The translations under genes were made by a program, and so were the position numbers. DNA of 25,022 bases from a virus: positions 1 through 25,022 of IMG/VR virus record IMGVR_UViG_3300009161_000215. One strand, given 5' to 3'. The notes below the pieces were generated by a model that did no database searches, was not told where the DNA came from, and saw only the letters and a list, made by a program, of their open reading frames with translations. Positions within the stretch are counted from its first letter, which is position 1, and each line of letters opens with the position of its first letter. Shown in pieces: positions 22,833 to 25,022 of the stretch.

Positions 22833-24484
22833 AATCCAAAACTATTTGAGATACTAGGATTATCTAAACTGCAATGCATCGCTATTATCATAGCAATAAT
22901 TCCATCAACTTTTGCTGACTTATCTGCTTCATTCTTTCTGATTTTAATGTTGCCATTTACATCCTCATAGCACTCACAGTTTCCTAATTGCCATCCAACA
23001 AACGGATTACCATCATGTTTAATTTGTTGATTAAGGATTAACTTTTCTACATATTTACTAGGATTATTTAGGACTGCCATACCCTGACCTACTTTTTTAA
23101 CAGGCAATCCACCATCATATAACCTACTGACCAGACTTGCCGCATTATAGGCATCATAGCCAACTTCCTTAATATTAGGAAATTTCTCCCATTGTTTAAA
23201 TATATATTGAGATATTTCCCTATCATCCATTACATTACCTTCAGTTAATTTTAAAATGCCAGAGTTAATAGCATTTCTAAATATATCCTGATAATGTTTT
23301 GGAATTAAATCAAAACCTGCTTCTGGTAGGAAGAATTGGAACTCTGCTTCATAATCATCTTCACCAAATCGCTTTAATATGCAGACTGCATTTAAATCCC
23401 TAGTAGCCGCCAAATCAAATCCAACATAGACAGATTCAGGTTCTCTACCTTTTTCTAAGATACAGGATTTATCCCACGCTTCCCTGTCAATCCAAGCACT
23501 ATTAGAACTGACAAAGATGTTTAGAGTTTTGCAAAGAAACTCATTTAATGTTGCAGGTTTAGACTTAGCCTGTTCTGCTCTTTCTGCAATAGCATCCTCA
23601 AATACAGATATGCCATGCATAGGGTTAGCCTTTGCCCAGACTATAGGATTTCGCCAATCATCTTGTGGGTCTAGTCCATACAGTAGCCCAAACCATTTCG
23701 GGTTATCTGTGGCTTCACCAGTTAGCATATTCTCAAACATACTCAAATCCTCATAGAACTTGGTATCCTTTGAGAAACTTGCTGTAGTTATATAAATACG
23801 CAAAGGATTTTTTCTGGCTACCATTCCAGAATGTAATACTTCTATTGAGTTCCTATCCAATATCTGTGCCGCTTCATCCACAATACAGCAAGAAGGATTC
23901 TTGCCATCCCCAGTTTTCTTAGTATCTCTCGACAAAGCCTTAAACATACTTTGAGTATCTCCGACTTTACCAATGTGATATTTGCTTACATTAAATAGAC
24001 TAGATAACTCCTGTGGCATAGATTCTATAAATCCTTTACTGGCATCAAATACAATAGTTGCCTGTTCCCGATTAGTAGCCAAAGTAAATACTTCACTACC
24101 TGCTTCACCACAAAGTAACTCATACAATGCAATGATTGCTGTCAATGTAGATTTACCTGCTTTCCTAGGAATGTAAAGAATCACATCCGTTACCATCCTT
24201 TTGGATTGGTCTTTCTTATGTCTGAATCCATAAATGGCACATAAGAAAAATATCTGGAAAGGTTCTAATACTACTGCCTGTCCTGCCTGTGGTCCTTTGG
24301 TATGTTTAAGTGCAGATGCAAAGTTTAGGATATGTTGGGGAACTCGATAATCAAACTCCCATTCCCATTCTTTATTTTCAAGTTGATTGATAAATCTTTG
24401 GCAGGTTAGGGTTACATTCCTACATACATTTATTTCACCCTTGCATACTTCTTGTGCATAGATAATCCCATCTTCCCATTTCAT
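22820..24484 (-). CDS. terL: Terminase large subunit (Terminase_1, HK97 type)
   Basis: The packaging motor ATPase and nuclease, 554 aa, a normal full length. The N-terminal ATPase domain shows a Walker A-type loop IPRKAGKST at residues 105-113, a Walker B CCIVDEAA at 199-206 and a coupling motif ITTAS at 232-236. The C-terminal RNase H-like nuclease domain shows the acidic residues expected for metal binding: D357 in GFDLAATRD, D443 in GYDAYNA, and D527 in KVDGIIAM. It starts inside the terS stop (ATGA). The last codons and the following 30 bases form an inverted repeat that includes the ribosome-binding region of the portal gene. Proteins of this family usually go with cos or headful packaging of HK97-like heads; I cannot tell which from this sequence. 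Confidence 0.97.
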   Translation of the reverse strand: MKWEDGIIYAQEVCKGEINVCRNVTLTCQRFINQLENKEWEWEFDYRVPQHILNFASALKHTKGPQAGQAVVLEPFQIFFLCAIYGFRHKKDQSKRMVTDVILYIPRKAGKSTLTAIIALYELLCGEAGSEVFTLATNREQATIVFDASKGFIESMPQELSSLFNVSKYHIGKVGDTQSMFKALSRDTKKTGDGKNPSCCIVDEAAQILDRNSIEVLHSGMVARKNPLRIYITTASFSKDTKFYEDLSMFENMLTGEATDNPKWFGLLYGLDPQDDWRNPIVWAKANPMHGISVFEDAIAERAEQAKSKPATLNEFLCKTLNIFVSSNSAWIDREAWDKSCILEKGREPESVYVGFDLAATRDLNAVCILKRFGEDDYEAEFQFFLPEAGFDLIPKHYQDIFRNAINSGILKLTEGNVMDDREISQYIFKQWEKFPNIKEVGYDAYNAASLVSRLYDGGLPVKKVGQGMAVLNNPSKYVEKLILNQQIKHDGNPFVGWQLGNCECYEDVNGNIKIRKNEADKSAKVDGIIAMIIAMHCSLDNPSISNSFGFRSF

Positions 24485-24951
24485 TGAGCAAATGGACCTT
24501 TAAGAAACTTGGCTACTGGACTATTATCTTCTGTCTTATTTGATGCCAATCTGCTCCTAGGAGTTAAGCCCATTTCATTCATTAACTGTAAAGCCAACTT
24601 CAAGGCATTGTTCTTAATGCTAATCAATGGGTTTGGTGCTAGTGTCTTTCCATTGTTTGTCTCTACCACCAGATTATTAATATCTAACTGCCTATAACTT
24701 TGGATGTAAATATCTAACTGGTCTGCCAACATAGCCAAAGTAGATTTATCTTGGTCACTTCCTATGCCATAGACTTCAAATAAAAATTCCGCAGTCTCTT
24801 TAATAAAAGTTTTCTTATCCCAGAGTTCAGGGTTGTCCACCCAATTAGCAACAGGGATTCTTTGTTTGATGGTGTCTGGCAAAACTGCCAAGTTTGGCAC
24901 TTCGCTTTTAGTTCCATCAATTAAATGCAATTCAAAAGGTTTTTTACTCAT
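24481..24951 (-). CDS. terS: Terminase small subunit, P27 family
   Basis: The small terminase subunit recognises phage DNA and loads it onto the large subunit for packaging. The C-terminal half has the P27-family pattern: a helical region with YGIGSDQDK, then NPLISIKNNALKLALQLM and the ending MGLTPRSRLASN. I chose the ATG at 24951 (MSKKPFELHLIDG, 156 aa). The frame stays open upstream to a GTG at 25002, which would add 17 residues, but that extension is read from a G-rich tract and does not look like a P27 N-terminus. Its stop overlaps the TerL start in an ATGA, so the two subunits are probably translationally coupled. In P27/Terminase_1 phages the cos or packaging site usually lies just upstream, which here would be at or beyond the right edge. 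Confidence 0.85.
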   Translation of the reverse strand: MSKKPFELHLIDGTKSEVPNLAVLPDTIKQRIPVANWVDNPELWDKKTFIKETAEFLFEVYGIGSDQDKSTLAMLADQLDIYIQSYRQLDINNLVVETNNGKTLAPNPLISIKNNALKLALQLMNEMGLTPRSRLASNKTEDNSPVAKFLKGPFAQ

Positions 24952-25022
24952 AGAGTTATGATACCTTATTTTTAGGAAAGGCAATACCCCCCTTTTTCCC
25001 ACCCCTTTTTTGGTTAATTGCC

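Noticed and set aside
24952-25002. Longer GTG start for TerS
   Set aside because: The 17 extra residues come from a G-rich tract, are unlike P27 N-termini, and an ATG lies at 24951.

Overview
The window is the left-running structural (late) module of an uncultivated-looking, AT-rich tailed phage, or possibly a prophage. Every gene I can support lies on the minus strand, so transcription runs from base 25022 towards base 1. Gene content points to a siphovirus with an HK97-fold capsid and a lambda-like tail: P27-family TerS, Terminase_1-type TerL, HK97-type portal, prohead protease, capsid proteins, gp6/phiE125 gp8-type connector, lambda G/GT-type tail chaperone with a frameshift site, tape measure and gpJ-like tail tip. 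A lambda-type tail tip suggests a Gram-negative host; low GC and the environmental-type collagen-like/S74 fibre suggest an aquatic one, but the host cannot be named from this sequence. I saw no tRNA, integrase, CRISPR array or insertion sequence.

Layout in transcription order. (1) Packaging, 24951-21391: terS, terL, portal. (2) Head, 21401-17146: a possible 55-aa ORF, prohead protease, major capsid protein with an N-terminal scaffolding coil (MCP1), an intrinsic terminator-like hairpin, a second capsid paralogue (MCP2) that lacks the coil and carries an extra domain of about 69 residues at the predicted E-loop, then the connector. (3) Neck and tail tube, 17145-14243: head-closure-like, tail-terminator-like, tail tube-like, a 74-aa protein, gp10-like, and a G/GT tail assembly chaperone with a lambda-identical GGGAAAG slippery site. 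(4) Tail shaft and tip, 14242-7192: tape measure, two minor tail proteins, a GNAT-like acetyltransferase, the gpJ-like tip. (5) Receptor-binding and fibre module, 7192-1684: tail-collar protein, a 163-aa protein, a 1339-aa collagen-like fibre with a self-cleaving S74 C-terminus, a 98-aa protein. (6) Sugar/modification end, 1655-1: a 48-aa protein, a SAM methyltransferase, and a glycosyltransferase cut by the window edge.

The genes form a tightly packed assembly line. Many junctions are ATGA or TAATG overlaps, which implies translational coupling. The largest gaps (portal-protease, MCP1-MCP2, collar-163 aa) each hold something: a small ORF, a terminator-like hairpin, and a hairpin with a possible promoter. 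No stretch over 300 bases lacks a gene.

The most notable features are the two tandem, structurally different capsid paralogues separated by a terminator-like hairpin; the textbook -1 frameshift signal; the aromatic Gly-X-Ser collagen-like fibre; and enzyme genes (GNAT, methyltransferase, glycosyltransferase) embedded in the structural operon.
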